From positions 1 through 32,431 of the forward strand of contig CAAGHZ010000063.1 of assembly GCA_900769795.1 (NCBI GenBank): a stretch of 32,431 bases of DNA, given 5' to 3'. Each line of letters begins with the position of its first letter. Position 1 is the first letter of the stretch. Under the pieces are notes generated by a model. That model saw only the letters and a program-made list of their open reading frames with translations, was not told where the DNA came from and searched no databases. The position numbers and the translations under genes were made by a program. This document shows positions 31,959-32,431 of this stretch, piece after piece. Origin of the DNA: Clostridia bacterium (GTDB lineage Bacteria > Bacillota > Clostridia > Monoglobales > Monoglobaceae).

Positions 31959-32431
31959 ATGAACATAAAAAAACTTACAAAGACAGGGCTTTTTACCGCT
32001 CTCGCTGCCGCACTTACGATGTTTCCACACTTTGCAACCCCAACAGGCTATGTACATTTTGGCGACAGTATAATCTATATAGCCTCCGCCTTTCTTGGTC
32101 CAATCCCGGGGGCGCTTGTGGGCTCCGTCGGACATTCCCTTGCAGATATTTTCTCAGGATACCCCATATACGCAGCGGCAACCTTTATAATCAAAGGTAT
32201 AATGGGTTTTGTAATCGGTAAAATCCTATACAAAAAACAAACCATCAATCGCCTTATTCTTGCAGGAATCTTCGCCTTGTTCATCGTAACCCTTGGCTAC
32301 TTTATTGCGGAAATACCTATGTTCGGGGTAGAGGCGGCAATGGTTTCCCTTATATCTTCCCCCGTTCAATGGCTGATGAGCGTTGTTGCATCTGCGATAC
32401 TTATCCCTGTAATAAATAAGATAATAAAAAA
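31959..32431 (+). CDS. ECF transporter S component (COG4720-like), 3' end missing
   Basis: This is the first 157 codons of a small membrane protein with five or more hydrophobic segments. Features such as GYVHFGDSIIYIASAFLGPIPGALVGSVGHSLADIFSGYPIYAAATFIIKGIMGF match the substrate-binding S component of energy-coupling-factor vitamin transporters of the COG4720 type. The vitamin or metabolite is not clear. It would need the shared EcfA/EcfA'/EcfT module encoded elsewhere. The ATG at 31959 has an AAAGGAG site just after the azlD stop (13 bases), so it is probably co-transcribed with azlCD. The frame is open at the window end; the ...NKIIKK ending suggests only a few codons are missing. Confidence 0.85.
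   Translation, partial: MNIKKLTKTGLFTALAAALTMFPHFATPTGYVHFGDSIIYIASAFLGPIPGALVGSVGHSLADIFSGYPIYAAATFIIKGIMGFVIGKILYKKQTINRLILAGIFALFIVTLGYFIAEIPMFGVEAAMVSLISSPVQWLMSVVASAILIPVINKIIK

Noticed and set aside
1..32431. CRISPR array, tRNA, rRNA, IS element, attachment site or prophage
   Set aside because: No regular direct repeats, transposase or integrase genes, or tRNA/rRNA-like sequence could be recognised on either strand.

Overview
The window looks like the chromosome of an anaerobic, low-to-moderate GC Firmicute of the class Clostridia. The reasons are strong AGGAGG-type ribosome binding sites, some TTG/GTG starts, many TTGACA-17-TATAAT-like promoters, the cdaA-cdaR-glmM module, the cmk-plsC-ispH order, and a type-3 (archaeal-like) prolyl-tRNA synthetase. 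I cannot name the genus. No rRNA, tRNA, CRISPR array, insertion sequence or phage gene was seen. There is no gene-free stretch above 300 bases.

Layout. (1) 1-3384, minus strand: ychF, a zinc-ribbon protein, cmk, plsC and ispH (cut by the window edge), a housekeeping run. (2) 3560-6898: a DegT-type aminotransferase and a Gfo/Idh/MocA oxidoreductase on the minus strand, divergent from an AraC regulator with a PocR-type sensor domain on the plus strand. (3) 6932-16153, minus strand: an eight-gene catabolic operon. It encodes a CoA-acylating aldehyde dehydrogenase, both subunits of an ADP-forming acyl-CoA ligase, a complete TPP/lipoate 2-oxoacid or acetoin dehydrogenase complex (E1 alpha, E1 beta, E2, E3), and a tartrate/D-malate-type beta-decarboxylating dehydrogenase. 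A lipoate-protein ligase (lplA) is transcribed divergently and can supply the lipoyl group for E2. (4) 17254-23563, minus strand: proS, cdaA, cdaR, a COG2509 flavoprotein and glmM, joining cyclic-di-AMP synthesis to cell-wall precursor synthesis. (5) 23605-24205: a small orphan membrane protein. (6) 24205-28699, minus strand: carA-carB behind a leader with a 32-codon leader peptide and an intrinsic terminator. (7) 28737-30713, minus strand: a VIT-domain protein whose von Willebrand A-like region has lost its metal site. (8) 30846-32431, plus strand: azlC, azlD and an ECF transporter S component (cut by the edge).

The strongest leads are three. The carbon operon could turn a hydroxy-acid, 2-oxoacid or acetoin into an acyl-CoA and then into ATP; its true substrate is open. 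CarA keeps its cysteine nucleophile but has lost the catalytic histidine and several glutamine-pocket residues, which suggests an ammonia-fed carbamoyl phosphate synthase. The same carAB operon has an apparent leader-peptide attenuator. All assignments come from reading the sequence and remembered family motifs; no database search was run.
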